A DNA stretch of 64,000 nucleotides from Myxococcales bacterium. Lineage in GTDB: Bacteria; Myxococcota_A; Polyangia; Haliangiales; Haliangiaceae. Position 1 is the first letter of the stretch; the number at the start of each line of letters is the position of its first letter. The notes under the pieces are model-generated. The model was not told the DNA's origin. It saw nothing but the letters and a program-made list of their open reading frames with translations, and did not search any database. The stretch lies in NCBI GenBank assembly GCA_016720595.1, contig JADKKI010000042.1, positions 1 to 64,000 on the forward strand, in the 5' to 3' direction. Position numbers and translations under genes: made by a program. Positions 17,416-26,487 of this stretch are shown one piece after another.

Positions 17416-19539
17416 CTACCAGATCTTGACGCGCTTGTCGGGAGCCAGGAACAGCTTGTCGGTCGGCGCCGGCTTGAACGCCTCGTACCAGGTGTCGAGG
17501 TTGCGCACGACCGACGAGCGGAACTCGGACGGGCTGTGCGGATCGGTGACGAGCCGGTTCGCGAGCTCGGCGTCGCGATAGAGGCGGCGCCAGATCTGCG
17601 CCCAGCCGAGGAAGAACCGCTGGTCGCCGGTCATGCCGTCGATCACCGGGGCCGGCTTGCCCTTGAGCGAGATCTTGTACGCCTGGTACGCGACGGTCAG
17701 GCCGGCGAGATCGGCGATGTTCTCGCCGAGCGTCAGCTCGCCCTTCACGCACTGCGCCGGCTTGTCACCGGCGGCGGGGAACGGGCAGTACGTGTTGTAC
17801 TGCGCGACCAGCATCGCCGTGGCGGTCTTGAACTTGTCGGAGTCGTCCTTCGTCCACCAGTTCGAGAGCTTGCCGGTGGCGTCGTACTGGCTGCCCTGAT
17901 CGTCGAAGCCGTGGCTGATCTCGTGGCCGATCACCGCGCCGATGCCACCGTAGTTCACGGCGTCATCCGCGTTCGGATCGAAGAACGGCGGCTGCAGGAT
18001 CGCGGCCGGGAACACGATCTCGTTGAGGCCCGGGTTGTAGTAGGCGTTGACGGTCATCGGCGTCATGCCCCACTCGTCGCGATCGACCGGCTGGCCGAGC
18101 TTCGCGAGGTGGCGGTCGTACTCGAACGCCGAGGCACGGACGTCATTGCCCACCGGGTCGTTGGCGGCGACGACGAGCGTGCTGTAGTCGCGCCACTTCT
18201 TCGGGTAGCCGATCTTCGGGTTGTACGTGGCGAGCTTCTGCTTGGCCTTCGCCTTGGTCTCGGGGCTCATCCACGCGAGGCCATCGAGCCGCTGGCCCAT
18301 CGCGACCAGGAGGTTCTTCACGAGCTCGTCGGCCTGCGCCTTGGTCTGCCCGGTGAAGTACTTGTCGACGTAGAGCTTGCCCACGGCCTCGCCCATCGCA
18401 CCGGTCACCTCGTCCACGCCGCGCTTCCAGCGCTCCGTGTTCTGCGGCGTGCCGGTGAGCGTGGTGCCGTAGAACGCGAACCGCGCGTCCACGAACTTCT
18501 TGGGCAGGTACGGCGCCGTCGCCGAGAGCAGGCGGATCGTCAGGTAGTCGCGCCAGACGCTGATCGGCTCGCTCTTGATGATCTTGGCGGTGCCGGTGAT
18601 CGCGCTCGGCTGGTTGACGTTGAACGCCGGCGCCTTCGCCAGGCCCACGCCATCCGCCCACGCCTTCCAGTCCATGCCCGGTGCGAGCTTCTCGAGCTCG
18701 GCGAGCGTCATCTTGTTGTACGTCTTCTGCGGATCGCGGTTCTCGACGCGCGTCCAGTGCACGGCGGCGAGCTTCTCCTCGAGGGCGTAGACGCCCGCGG
18801 CGCGCTTGGCCGCATCCTTGGTGCCGATCAGGCCGAACATCGTCTCGAGGTACTGCTTGTAGCCGACGCGCTTGGCCTCGAACTGCTTGTTCTTGGCGTC
18901 GTACATGTCGCGATCCGGAAGGCCGAGGCCGCCCTGCGAGACGCTCGCGAGGTGAGACTCGGGATCCTTGTCGTCCTGCCCGACGTACGTGGCGATCGGG
19001 CTGCCACGGCCGATGCGCGAGCTCCTCGCGAACGCCGCGATCAGGCCCTTCGCGTCCTTGATCTTCGCGATCGCGTCGAGGTCCGCCTTGATCGGCTTGA
19101 TGCCCGCGGCCTCGATCGCCGCCTCGTCCATGAAGCTCGCGAAGTAGTCCGCGACCTTCTTGGCCTCGGGACCGTCGGCCTTCGCCGCGTTCATGATGAT
19201 CTCTTTGGTGCGCTCGTCGCTCTTGTCGCTGAGCACCGAGAACATGCCGTAGTTCGACTTGTCCGCGGGGATCGGCGTCGAGGCGAGCCAGCCGCCGTTG
19301 GCGTACTGATAGAAGCTCGCGCCGGGCGTGGCCTTGGTGTTCATGCCCTTCGAATCGAAGCCCCAGGCTCCGATCTCGGGCTTGCCCTTGGTGCTAGGCG
19401 CCGGTGCGGGGCCGGGATCCACCGGAGCGCTCGCCGTGGGGCCGGGATCCGCCGGCGGCGCCGACATGGTGGAGGTGGGTGCGGACTTGGATCCGCACGC
19501 TGCCAGGAACAGGGTCGCTGCGATCAGCTTCTTCGTCAC
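17416..19539 (-). CDS. pepO: M13-family (neprilysin/PepO-like) metalloendopeptidase, lipoprotein
   Basis: 707 residues from GTG 19539, with a lipobox (LFLAAC) and a short Pro/Ala linker. The M13 zinc motif HEISHGFDD lies near residue 540. The ENIADLAG motif supplying the third ligand lies near 603, and the substrate-binding NAYYNP and C-terminal CxxW-like region are replaced by the bacterial form ending KVKIW. Length and order match complete bacterial family members, which cut oligopeptides. The lipid anchor places it at the envelope. PDPGP-type repeats in the linker (GSG/PDPGPTAS) show slight duplication. Confidence 0.93.
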   Translation of the reverse strand: MTKKLIAATLFLAACGSKSAPTSTMSAPPADPGPTASAPVDPGPAPAPSTKGKPEIGAWGFDSKGMNTKATPGASFYQYANGGWLASTPIPADKSNYGMFSVLSDKSDERTKEIIMNAAKADGPEAKKVADYFASFMDEAAIEAAGIKPIKADLDAIAKIKDAKGLIAAFARSSRIGRGSPIATYVGQDDKDPESHLASVSQGGLGLPDRDMYDAKNKQFEAKRVGYKQYLETMFGLIGTKDAAKRAAGVYALEEKLAAVHWTRVENRDPQKTYNKMTLAELEKLAPGMDWKAWADGVGLAKAPAFNVNQPSAITGTAKIIKSEPISVWRDYLTIRLLSATAPYLPKKFVDARFAFYGTTLTGTPQNTERWKRGVDEVTGAMGEAVGKLYVDKYFTGQTKAQADELVKNLLVAMGQRLDGLAWMSPETKAKAKQKLATYNPKIGYPKKWRDYSTLVVAANDPVGNDVRASAFEYDRHLAKLGQPVDRDEWGMTPMTVNAYYNPGLNEIVFPAAILQPPFFDPNADDAVNYGGIGAVIGHEISHGFDDQGSQYDATGKLSNWWTKDDSDKFKTATAMLVAQYNTYCPFPAAGDKPAQCVKGELTLGENIADLAGLTVAYQAYKISLKGKPAPVIDGMTGDQRFFLGWAQIWRRLYRDAELANRLVTDPHSPSEFRSSVVRNLDTWYEAFKPAPTDKLFLAPDKRVKIW

Positions 19540-19663
19540 GTTGGGCTCCGGGGAAGTCGTGGCGCGTGCGTACCAAGGGCCGCCCCGTTTGCCTAGTGCG
19601 ACGTGCCGCGACCCCTGCGACAGCTGTCCTCGGGGACCTCGTTGGTCGCTACCCTGGCGTCGG

Positions 19664-21076
19664 TCACCGGCGGACCAGCGCCGAGGCCATCTGCGCGCAG
19701 CTCGCGTACCGGGCGGCGGGCTCGGGCTCGAGGGCCGTCCGGATCACCCGCGCGATCTGCGGATCGATCACGGGCGGCAGGTAGTACGCGCCGCGGACGA
19801 TCGCATCCATCAGGGCGTAATCGCTCTCGCCCTCGAACGGCAGCCGGCCGGTGGTCATCTCGTAGAGGACGATCCCGAGGGAGAACACGTCCGACTGCGC
19901 GGTGACGTGCCGCGGCCCGCGGATCTGCTCGGGGCTCATGTACGCGAGCGTGCCCATCCGCGCGCCGCCCGCGGTCGACGAGCTCGGGAGATACCCATCC
20001 GAAGTGACCTTGGCGATGCCGAAATCGGTCACGCGAGGGATCCGGCCCGGGCCCTCGAGCAGCACGTTCGCCGGCTTGAGGTCGCGATGGATCACGCCGG
20101 CCTGGTGCGCGTGCTCCACCGCCGAGAGGATCCCGAGCATGATCCGCGTGATCTCGGCGGGATCCCCCTGGAGCGATGACAGCTCCGTCTCGAGGCTCGC
20201 ACCTTCGACGTACTCCATCACCAGCGCCGCGTGCTCGGGCGTGGCGACGATGTTCGTGACCTTGACGATGTTCGGATGGCACAGGACCTTGGCCTGGATC
20301 TTCGCCTCGTCGAGGAACCGCTGACGCGCCTCGGGCATCTGGCGGTACGCGGGATCGAGGACCTTCAAGGCGTGCGAGGTCTCGAGGTGCCGATGGCGCC
20401 CCCGATACACGCGCGCCATGCCACCGGCGCCAAGCTCGCACTCGATCGTGTAGTCGCCGATCTGCGCGGGGATCCGTGGTGAGACCTCCAGAGCAGCCGG
20501 CGACGGTGAGAGCACGCGCTCGGGCGCAGGCGCCGGTTCCCTCGCGGCGAGCGGGAGCATCGACGCACGCACACGCGCGCCCGAGGCCCACGCGAAGCTC
20601 GCCACGAGCACCACGCAGCCGGTGCCCCAGGTCAGCGTGGCCCCGTACATCCATGTCGAGAACAGGCCGATCAACGGAAACACGAGCACGAACACCAGCG
20701 CGATGCAGCCGCACACGAACGCCACGAACTGCTCGGTGCTCCGCCACGGCCGCGCGATCACGCAATAGATCGCCACCGGCAGCACGAGCACGCTCGACAT
20801 CACGGCGAGCATCCCCGCGACGATCGCGAGGAGGCTCACCGCGCCGCGGAGCACTGGCCAGCGCCATGCGAGCGGTGCGAGCGCGATCATCGCCATCACC
20901 ACGAGCAGCGGACTGGTGCCATTGTCGGCGGCGGTCTTCACGTGACCGTGACAGTCACGGACCTGTGGCAAAGCCAGGCAGGCGAGGAGCACGATGCTCG
21001 ACGGGAGCGAGCAGATCCAGGCGAAGCCATCGCGGCGGAGCGGACGGGCCATGATGTGGGAGCGAGCAGCGGACAT
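19664..21076 (-). CDS. Hanks-type Ser/Thr protein kinase with N-terminal membrane helices
   Basis: 470 residues. Residues 1-170 contain four or five hydrophobic helices. The kinase domain follows at about 205-470 with GAGGMARVYRG glycine loop, ALKVLD lysine, IHRDLKPANVLLEG catalytic loop near 330, DFGIAK near 349 and MSPEQIRG. Most bacterial kinases of this type have the kinase first and the membrane segment after it, so the order is inverted. There is no extracytoplasmic sensor of appreciable size, suggesting that membrane state or partner proteins provide the signal. Divergent from a RegA-like regulator. A second Met at residue 9 is an alternative start. Confidence 0.92.
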   Translation of the reverse strand: MSAARSHIMARPLRRDGFAWICSLPSSIVLLACLALPQVRDCHGHVKTAADNGTSPLLVVMAMIALAPLAWRWPVLRGAVSLLAIVAGMLAVMSSVLVLPVAIYCVIARPWRSTEQFVAFVCGCIALVFVLVFPLIGLFSTWMYGATLTWGTGCVVLVASFAWASGARVRASMLPLAAREPAPAPERVLSPSPAALEVSPRIPAQIGDYTIECELGAGGMARVYRGRHRHLETSHALKVLDPAYRQMPEARQRFLDEAKIQAKVLCHPNIVKVTNIVATPEHAALVMEYVEGASLETELSSLQGDPAEITRIMLGILSAVEHAHQAGVIHRDLKPANVLLEGPGRIPRVTDFGIAKVTSDGYLPSSSTAGGARMGTLAYMSPEQIRGPRHVTAQSDVFSLGIVLYEMTTGRLPFEGESDYALMDAIVRGAYYLPPVIDPQIARVIRTALEPEPAARYASCAQMASALVRR

Positions 21077-21346
21077 GCCACGAGCGGTGTGTCGTGCGGA
21101 ACGCGGGCACGGGGTGCCCCCGGGTGTGAAGTCGAGGAGCCCGGCGCGGTTGCGAGGGTGTGGGAACCCTGCCTACGCACCTGCCTCGTGAGGGTGGCGT
21201 CGCGTGCGCACCACGCCACCTGACGCGGGTGTCCCACTCCCCCCCCTGCAGCGTTTTGCGGCACCCCCCCACCCGTGAAATCGGCGGCCTGCTTCAGATA
21301 TCCCGATCTCCTCGGGCGCAATTCGGTACGATCAGTGTGTTCGACC
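21077..21346. other. Divergent promoter region
   Basis: 270 bp between the kinase and the RegA-like regulator. It contains runs of C (21240-21246, 21264-21270) and no convincing gene. Both promoters should lie here, but no recognisable -35/-10 pair was identified. Confidence 0.4.
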
Positions 21347-21898
21347 ATGGATGAGGCGGCGGTGGAGTCCAAGATCAAGAGCGTGCTCGTCCTCGATGAC
21401 GACGAGCGAACGCTGGCGGCGATGGCGCGCGCACTGCGGCACTCGCACAAGGTGTTCACCGCGAGCACGACCAAGGAAGGCGAAGCACTCGCGCGCCGCG
21501 AGCGCCCCGATCTGATCGTGGTGGATCTCCGGATCGGCTCGAGCTCGGGGCTCGATGTCGTGCGCCGGCTCAAGAAGGAGATGCCGAGCAGCCTGTTCGC
21601 GCTGGTCAGCGGCTATCTCACCGTCGACGCGACGGTCGCGGCCGTCCGCGCAGGCGCCGATCTCGTGCTGACCAAGCCCGTAACCGGTAGCGAGATCATC
21701 CATCGGCTCGAGGACCACGTCCCGACGCAAGATCCGGACAATGACGACGACACGCCGACCTTGGCGCAGGCCGAGTCCGAGCACATCGCCCGCGTGATGG
21801 CGGACTGCAGCGGCAACATCACCGAGGCCGCACGCCGGCTCGGAATCTACCGCAGCACGCTGCAACGTCGGCTGCGCCGGTTCAATCAGCAGTCGTAG
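21347..21898 (+). CDS. RegA/PrrA/ActR-like response regulator (receiver + Fis-type HTH)
   Basis: 183 residues from ATG 21347; a longer frame from 21275 has no signal of being translated. The receiver domain has the acidic pair in VLDDDERT, phospho-acceptor D60 (LIVVDLRIG), S88 in LVSGY and K110 in LTKP. The C-terminal helix-turn-helix reads GNITEAARRLGIYRSTLQRRLRR, the pattern of RegA/PrrA regulators that control redox-responsive genes with a membrane histidine kinase. No histidine kinase is encoded nearby, so this is an orphan regulator. It lies next to, and divergent from, a Ser/Thr kinase. Confidence 0.92.
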   Translation: MDEAAVESKIKSVLVLDDDERTLAAMARALRHSHKVFTASTTKEGEALARRERPDLIVVDLRIGSSSGLDVVRRLKKEMPSSLFALVSGYLTVDATVAAVRAGADLVLTKPVTGSEIIHRLEDHVPTQDPDNDDDTPTLAQAESEHIARVMADCSGNITEAARRLGIYRSTLQRRLRRFNQQS

Positions 21899-21907
21899 AC
21901 GCGACCC

Positions 21908-22123
21908 TCAGGTCGAGGTCGGCGAGCGCGGGGCGTCGAGTACGAACGTTCGGTTCCCACACTCGGGGCACTGCGGATTCGGTCCGCCGCGCTGTTCGTT
22001 GTCGCGGAGGATCCGCGCACCGTCCTCGGTCAGCGGCCATGGATGCCCGGGCGGCTTCCGCATCTCGAGCTCCTGCTGCGTGATGTAGCTCTTGCAGTTC
22101 CCGCAGCGCAGGGGCTTCGGCAC
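21908..22123 (-). CDS. Zinc-ribbon small protein
   Basis: 71 residues from GTG 22123, which places PLRCGNCKSYIT at the N-terminus. The second knuckle is PQCPECGNRTF, giving a CxxC...CxxC zinc ribbon. A longer reading to 22219 adds a basic tail of low quality. Small ribbons of this type often act as adaptors or nucleic-acid binders; none is identified here. The 3' end is convergent with the RegA-like gene by 9 bp. Confidence 0.65.
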   Translation of the reverse strand: MPKPLRCGNCKSYITQQELEMRKPPGHPWPLTEDGARILRDNEQRGGPNPQCPECGNRTFVLDAPRSPTST

Positions 22124-22209
22124 ACCCCCATTGTAGCCACGAACGGGCGCCGGGATGAACACCCTCGTGAAGGTGCGAGCCGCTGCGGCGCCTGGGTTAC
22201 GTTCCTGAC

Positions 22210-23073
22210 GTGCACGCACGAGGCAGCGATGGGCAGGCGCTGGACTACCGGATCGAGGGTCGCGCGGGCCGCACCCCGATGCTGACCGCCCATGGGCTGG
22301 TCTCGACGGTCCACCACTGGATGTTCTTCAACCCGCACTACGCCGGTGAGCGCCAGATCGTGTCGTGGGACTACCGAGGTCACGGCGGGCAGGAGGCCCC
22401 GCGTGATCGCGAGGTCAGCGTCGCCCAGTTCGCCGACGACGCCCATGCGGTGTGGCGGGCGTCACGCCTCGCGCCGACGATCGTCGTGGGCCTCAGCTTC
22501 GGGGTTCAGGTGGCGCTCGAGATCTGGCGCCGCCATCCGGACATGGTGCGTGCGCTGGTGCTGATCTGCGGCACGCCCGGACATCCGCTGGATCGGGTGT
22601 CCGCATCGCCCCTGCTCCGACGGGCCGCGATCGGCTTGTTCCGCGGCCTCGGCCGGCAACGCATGCTCGCGCGCCCGGTGCTCGCGCTGATGCGCACGAA
22701 GCTCGGCGTGCGCCTGCAGCGCGAGCTGGCCTACGCCACGGGTGGTGCCCACCGCGAGGACTGCCCGGCCGAGGTCCTCGAGGGCCTGTTCGGGCACGCC
22801 GCTCGCCTCGACCCGGAGCTGATCGGCAACCTGATCGGCGCCTATCTCGATCACACTGCCGAGGATGTCCTGCCGACGATCACGGTGCCGACGCTGATCG
22901 TCTCGGGAGATCGCGATCAGCTGACGCCCGTCGCGACGGCGGAGCGCATGCAGCGCGCGATCTCCGGCAGCGAGCTGGTGGTGTTCCCTGGCCACACCCA
23001 CCTGGTCCAGGTCGAGCAACCGCAGGCGGTGCACGCCGCGATCGACGCGTTCCTCCGCGCGCGCGCGCTGTGA
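22210..23073 (+). CDS. Alpha/beta hydrolase
   Basis: 287 residues from GTG 22210. The fold is evident: TAHGLVSTVHHW (oxyanion HG), nucleophile elbow VVGLSFGVQ with S96, acid residue in VSGDRDQLTP, and His in FPGHTHLVQ. These form the complete Ser-Asp-His triad. The lid region (about 120-200) is basic and helical. Substrate unknown; the group includes esterases, lactonases and non-haem peroxidases. Confidence 0.88.
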   Translation: MHARGSDGQALDYRIEGRAGRTPMLTAHGLVSTVHHWMFFNPHYAGERQIVSWDYRGHGGQEAPRDREVSVAQFADDAHAVWRASRLAPTIVVGLSFGVQVALEIWRRHPDMVRALVLICGTPGHPLDRVSASPLLRRAAIGLFRGLGRQRMLARPVLALMRTKLGVRLQRELAYATGGAHREDCPAEVLEGLFGHAARLDPELIGNLIGAYLDHTAEDVLPTITVPTLIVSGDRDQLTPVATAERMQRAISGSELVVFPGHTHLVQVEQPQAVHAAIDAFLRARAL

Positions 23074-23093
23074 GCCGGCGGTAGGATGCCGCG

Positions 23094-23645
23094 ATGACCG
23101 AGCGCGAGGCATGTGCGTTGCTGAAGGCGCGGTTCGAGGAGGCGGGCTACCAGATCGCCGAGAACCAGCCGTTCGACGAGGACGGCGTCACGTTCGAGAT
23201 CGATGGCTTCGACGCCACGGCGCGGGTCGGCTACGAGTACATCACCGAGGAGGCGGGGGACAGCTGGGACGTCGACGGCGCGGTGATCGCCACGCTCGAG
23301 GCGCGTCGCAAGCAAGGCACGCTGCACGTGCTGGTCATCGACGAGGCAACGGCGCCGGATCCGGCCGCGCTCGAGAGCGCCGTGCGCGCGTTCCTCCTCG
23401 AGCTCCCGAAGCCTGCGACCGTCGCGGAGCCGACGGCCGAGCCCGAGCCGCCCAAGCCGCCCAAGCCCATGACCAAGGCCACCAAGCCCAAGGCCGAGCC
23501 CAAGCCCAAGCCCAAGTCCAAGGCCGAGCCCAAGCCCAAGGCCGCACCCAAGCCCAAGGCACCCAAGGCACCTCCCAAGGACAAGGCCCCCGCCGAGGAC
23601 AAGCCGCCGGCCAAGCGATCGAAGCGTGTCACCACGACGCGATGA
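23094..23645 (+). CDS. Hypothetical protein with Lys/Pro/Ala-rich C-terminal tail
   Basis: 183 residues. Residues 1-105 are a compact acidic alpha/beta domain (ACALLKARFEEAGYQI, VTFEIDGFDATARVGYEYI). From about 115 the chain becomes a long basic tail of KPKAEPKPK-type repeats, like histone H1 or DNA-compaction tails found in myxobacteria. A nucleic-acid-binding role is possible but inferred from the tail alone. It starts 21 bp after the hydrolase gene and is likely cotranscribed. Confidence 0.7.
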   Translation: MTEREACALLKARFEEAGYQIAENQPFDEDGVTFEIDGFDATARVGYEYITEEAGDSWDVDGAVIATLEARRKQGTLHVLVIDEATAPDPAALESAVRAFLLELPKPATVAEPTAEPEPPKPPKPMTKATKPKAEPKPKPKSKAEPKPKAAPKPKAPKAPPKDKAPAEDKPPAKRSKRVTTTR

Positions 23646-23670
23646 CCCGGGGGCGTGTTAGACCAAACAG

Positions 23671-24009
23671 ATGAGCGAGCCCGCCGCGGACGCACCGCCA
23701 GCGAAGCGAACGCTCAAGGAGCGCCTCTCCTCGCACATGGCCGAGTACGGCAAGGTCGCCGTCTACACCTACCTCGTGCTCTCGTTGTGCACGATCGCGG
23801 GGTTCTCGATCGCGATCGGGATGGGCGTCGAGCCATCGAGCGCCACGGGCGTGCTGGGAGTGATCGGCGCCGGCTGGATCGCGGCGAAGGCCACGCTCCC
23901 GATCCGGATCTTGATCACGTTCGGAATCACCCCGGTGATCGCGGCCGTGGTCCGTCGTCGCAAGCCCGCGAAGCCAAAGAACGACGACGACGACGACGAC
24001 GACGAGTGA
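23671..24009 (+). CDS. DUF1279-like (FAM210-type) membrane protein
   Basis: 112 residues with MAEYGKVAVYTYLVLSLCTI and a second hydrophobic helix (LPIRILITFGITPVIAAVV), the two-helix layout of DUF1279 proteins related to FAM210. The tail is basic, then ends in a run of Asp. Family members sit in membranes and are involved in organelle or cell-envelope physiology, with no defined biochemical activity. Positioned 25 bp after the preceding gene, consistent with an operon. Confidence 0.75.
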   Translation: MSEPAADAPPAKRTLKERLSSHMAEYGKVAVYTYLVLSLCTIAGFSIAIGMGVEPSSATGVLGVIGAGWIAAKATLPIRILITFGITPVIAAVVRRRKPAKPKNDDDDDDDE

Positions 24010-24082
24010 CCGTCGCCGGGCCCTGCCCACGCTTGCCGCCGATCACCGTTCGCGCCCGCGGCCTGTCGCGTGTTGTACGGAC

Positions 24083-24868
24083 ATGTCCCTGCGCCATCTG
24101 TTGCCCCTCACCGTCCTCGCGACCGCATGTACGACCCTGGGCCCGATGCCCGCGACGACCGGGGTCTCGGCAATCCCCGCCAGCCGTCCCGGCGTCGAGC
24201 TGCAGGCCGGGGTCATGCCCGCGTTCTTCCTCAGTGACGCTGCGCAAGCCACCGACCCGGGAAGTGCCGCGACCCCACAGCTCGCAGCACTACTCGATCC
24301 GGATCGGCTGTTCGGGACCAAGGGCCTGATCCTCGGTGCGAGGACCTGGGGCGACGACGGAGACCGTCCGTTCGAGCCGATGATCGGCCTGCGGCGGCGG
24401 CTCGACGACACCTTTGCGATCGCGGGGATCGCGTTCGGTACACATGCACGCGGCGCCGAGAGCGGCGCGAGCTACGAAGCAACTCGCATGGGCGCCGAAC
24501 TCGCGATCGATGCGAGCCTGATCTCACTCGCGAGCTGGCTCGCGATCCATGGTCAAGCGACGGCGTCCGCGACGTATCTCGACGCTACCGGAACGTACTG
24601 CGTCGGCGGATCGGGGCAAGGCGTCGACTGCGACGCCACCAGCCGCCATGTCGATGGGGCGATCGAGGGCATCTATGCTGCGGCCACCGCGGGCATCTCG
24701 ATCGACCTCGCGCGGCGCCCACACGGGATGGTGCATGGCATCCGCGTGGCGATGATGGGCGCGATCGGCGCGCGCCCGCGGATCCGTGATGGCGTTCAGG
24801 AGCCGAGCAGCGATCACTACAAGACGATCGGGTTCTCGCTCACGCTCGGCCTCGGCGACGACCGATAG
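24083..24868 (+). CDS. Lipoprotein, barrel-like outer-membrane protein
   Basis: 261 residues with lipobox VLATAC. The mature part shows alternating beta-strand patterns with Gly (GVELQAGVMPAFFL, MIGLRRRLDDTFAIAGIAFGT, YKTIGFSLTLGLGDD). Two Cys near YCVGGSGQGVDCD could pair. The last 52 bp overlap the end of the convergent membrane-protein gene. Function unknown. Confidence 0.7.
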   Translation: MSLRHLLPLTVLATACTTLGPMPATTGVSAIPASRPGVELQAGVMPAFFLSDAAQATDPGSAATPQLAALLDPDRLFGTKGLILGARTWGDDGDRPFEPMIGLRRRLDDTFAIAGIAFGTHARGAESGASYEATRMGAELAIDASLISLASWLAIHGQATASATYLDATGTYCVGGSGQGVDCDATSRHVDGAIEGIYAAATAGISIDLARRPHGMVHGIRVAMMGAIGARPRIRDGVQEPSSDHYKTIGFSLTLGLGDDR

Positions 24869-25242
24869 AGCCCCGACATCGCGCGCGCGACCGGCACGGG
24901 TGGTGCCTCGACATGGCGCGTCCACTTCTCGAGCATCAGCGCCGCGACCACCGTGGGGATCGAGGACACGAGCGCGAGGTCCTGCATCCCGAACTCGCGC
25001 GCGAGGCCGAACACCACGCCGAGCGCAGGCATGGTGAGCACGGCGATCCGGATCGCCGGTGGGCTCGTGGACATGACGGACGACAGCGCGCCGAGCCCGG
25101 CGCCCGCGAGCACGCCTGGCAGGCCGCCGAACAGGATCACGAGCATCGCGATGTTCGCGTGACCTTCGACGCCCGCCATCCCGATCGCGATCACGAACAC
25201 GTTGAGGGCCCCGAGCAGGGTGCCTTTCCACAGGCCGTTCAC
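24817..25242 (-). CDS. Four-TM hypothetical membrane protein
   Basis: 141 residues from GTG 25242. About four hydrophobic helices rich in Gly/Ala (LLGALNVFVIAIGMAG, MLVILFGGLPGVLAGAGLG, VLTMPALGVVFGLA, IPTVVAALMLEKW), then a Pro-containing basic tail. The 3' end overlaps the opposite-strand gene by 52 bp. A stop at 24817 is the only one available, so the overlap is real if both genes are. Confidence 0.6.
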   Translation of the reverse strand: MNGLWKGTLLGALNVFVIAIGMAGVEGHANIAMLVILFGGLPGVLAGAGLGALSSVMSTSPPAIRIAVLTMPALGVVFGLAREFGMQDLALVSSIPTVVAALMLEKWTRHVEAPPVPVARAMSGLYRSSPRPSVSENPIVL

Positions 25243-25306
25243 CCTCCGATCTTAGCAGCTGGAGCGTCCAAATCTCGTGGAGATCTCGTGGACGACCAGG
25301 CCGGAA

Positions 25307-25492
25307 TCACCGCGTCAGGAGGGCGATCACCGCGAGCGCGGCGCAGATCACGATGAACGCCGTGAAGAACGTCCCGTTCCCCAGCTTCCACTCGGTGGGC
25401 TCCCCGAGCCGCCAGCTCGACATCGCGCGATAGTCGCGCTCGGCGAGATCGCGGGTCTCGGACTTCGCGAGGTGCAGATGGGAGGTGGACAT
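25307..25492 (-). CDS. Small single-TM protein
   Basis: 61 residues from ATG 25492, the second Met of a longer frame. The first Met at 25537 would add a basic 15-residue leader overlapping the divergent promoter. A charged N-terminal half (KSETRDLAERDYRAMSSW) precedes one C-terminal membrane helix (FFTAFIVICAALAVIALL), so it is tail-anchored. Role unknown. Confidence 0.6.
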   Translation of the reverse strand: MSTSHLHLAKSETRDLAERDYRAMSSWRLGEPTEWKLGNGTFFTAFIVICAALAVIALLTR

Positions 25493-25615
25493 GGCGCGAA
25501 TTCTCCCGCGCCGCGGAGCCGTGATCCAAGTTTTCACCTGGTGCCCACTCCGGAGGCCACACGTGCACCGCCCCGAGCATCACCGACCACCTCCGGCGCG
25601 CCGTAGACTCCACGC

Positions 25616-26470
25616 GTGGCGATCCGCGGCTACTACCTCGGCTGTCCTGGCTGGGGGCTCAAGGCCTGGGTGGGGCGCCTGTTCCCCGCGGGGACCAAGC
25701 ACACCGAGTTCCTCGCGCGCTACGCAGAGGTGTTCAACACCGTCGAGGGCAACACCACGTTCTATGCGCTGCCCACGCCAGAGATCGTGGCGCGCTGGAA
25801 CGAACAGGTCCCTGCCACGTTTCGGTTCTGCTTCAAGTTCCCGCGCACGATCACGCACGATGCGATGCTCGTGGATTGCGACGACGACGTCACCACGTTC
25901 CTTCATCGGCTCACACCACTCGGTGACAAGCTCGGCACGCTGTTCCTCCAGCTCCCGCCCCGGTTCGGCGCCGCGCAGCTCCCCGGCCTCCGCGCGTTCC
26001 TGTCCACGCTGCCCGCCGCGTTCCACTATGGCGTCGAGCTGCGCGACGAGGTGTTCTTTCACGCCGGCCCCGCGGCCACCGAGCTGGTCGAGCTGCTCGC
26101 CGCGCGTGACGTGGACCTCGTCCTGATGGACACCCGCGGCATCCAGTCGAGCAAGAGCCTCGAGTTCGCCGACGTGCGCGGACGCAAGCCCGCGCTGCCG
26201 GTGCTGATGCGCACCACGGGGACGCGGCCGCTCGTCCGGTTCGTCCCGCACGAGGTGTTCGAGGAGAGCCGCGGGTTCGCCGAGCCGTGGAGCCAGCAGC
26301 TCGCCACCTGGATCGAGGAGGGCAAGCAGCCGTACTTCTTCATGCACGCGCCCGACGACACGTTCGCGCCCGAGAACGCCTACACGTTCCACGCGATGCT
26401 ACGTGCACACGCGCAGGTCGGCGAGCTCCCGCCATGGCCCGGCGCACCGCGCCAGCTCGGGCTGTTCTGA
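25616..26470 (+). CDS. DUF72 (YecE-like) protein
   Basis: 284 residues from GTG 25616. It shows the DUF72 TIM-barrel landmarks: YLGCPGWGLKAW at the N-terminus, FNTVEGNTTFYALP, FCFKFPRTITH, LFLQLPPRFG, VELRDEVFF, and PYFFMHAPDDTFAPENA near the end, all in the usual order and length. The biochemical function of this widespread family is not established. The next gene follows 17 bp downstream, so cotranscription is likely. Confidence 0.9.
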   Translation: MAIRGYYLGCPGWGLKAWVGRLFPAGTKHTEFLARYAEVFNTVEGNTTFYALPTPEIVARWNEQVPATFRFCFKFPRTITHDAMLVDCDDDVTTFLHRLTPLGDKLGTLFLQLPPRFGAAQLPGLRAFLSTLPAAFHYGVELRDEVFFHAGPAATELVELLAARDVDLVLMDTRGIQSSKSLEFADVRGRKPALPVLMRTTGTRPLVRFVPHEVFEESRGFAEPWSQQLATWIEEGKQPYFFMHAPDDTFAPENAYTFHAMLRAHAQVGELPPWPGAPRQLGLF

Positions 26471-26487
26471 GCTGCTGCTGCTAAGGT

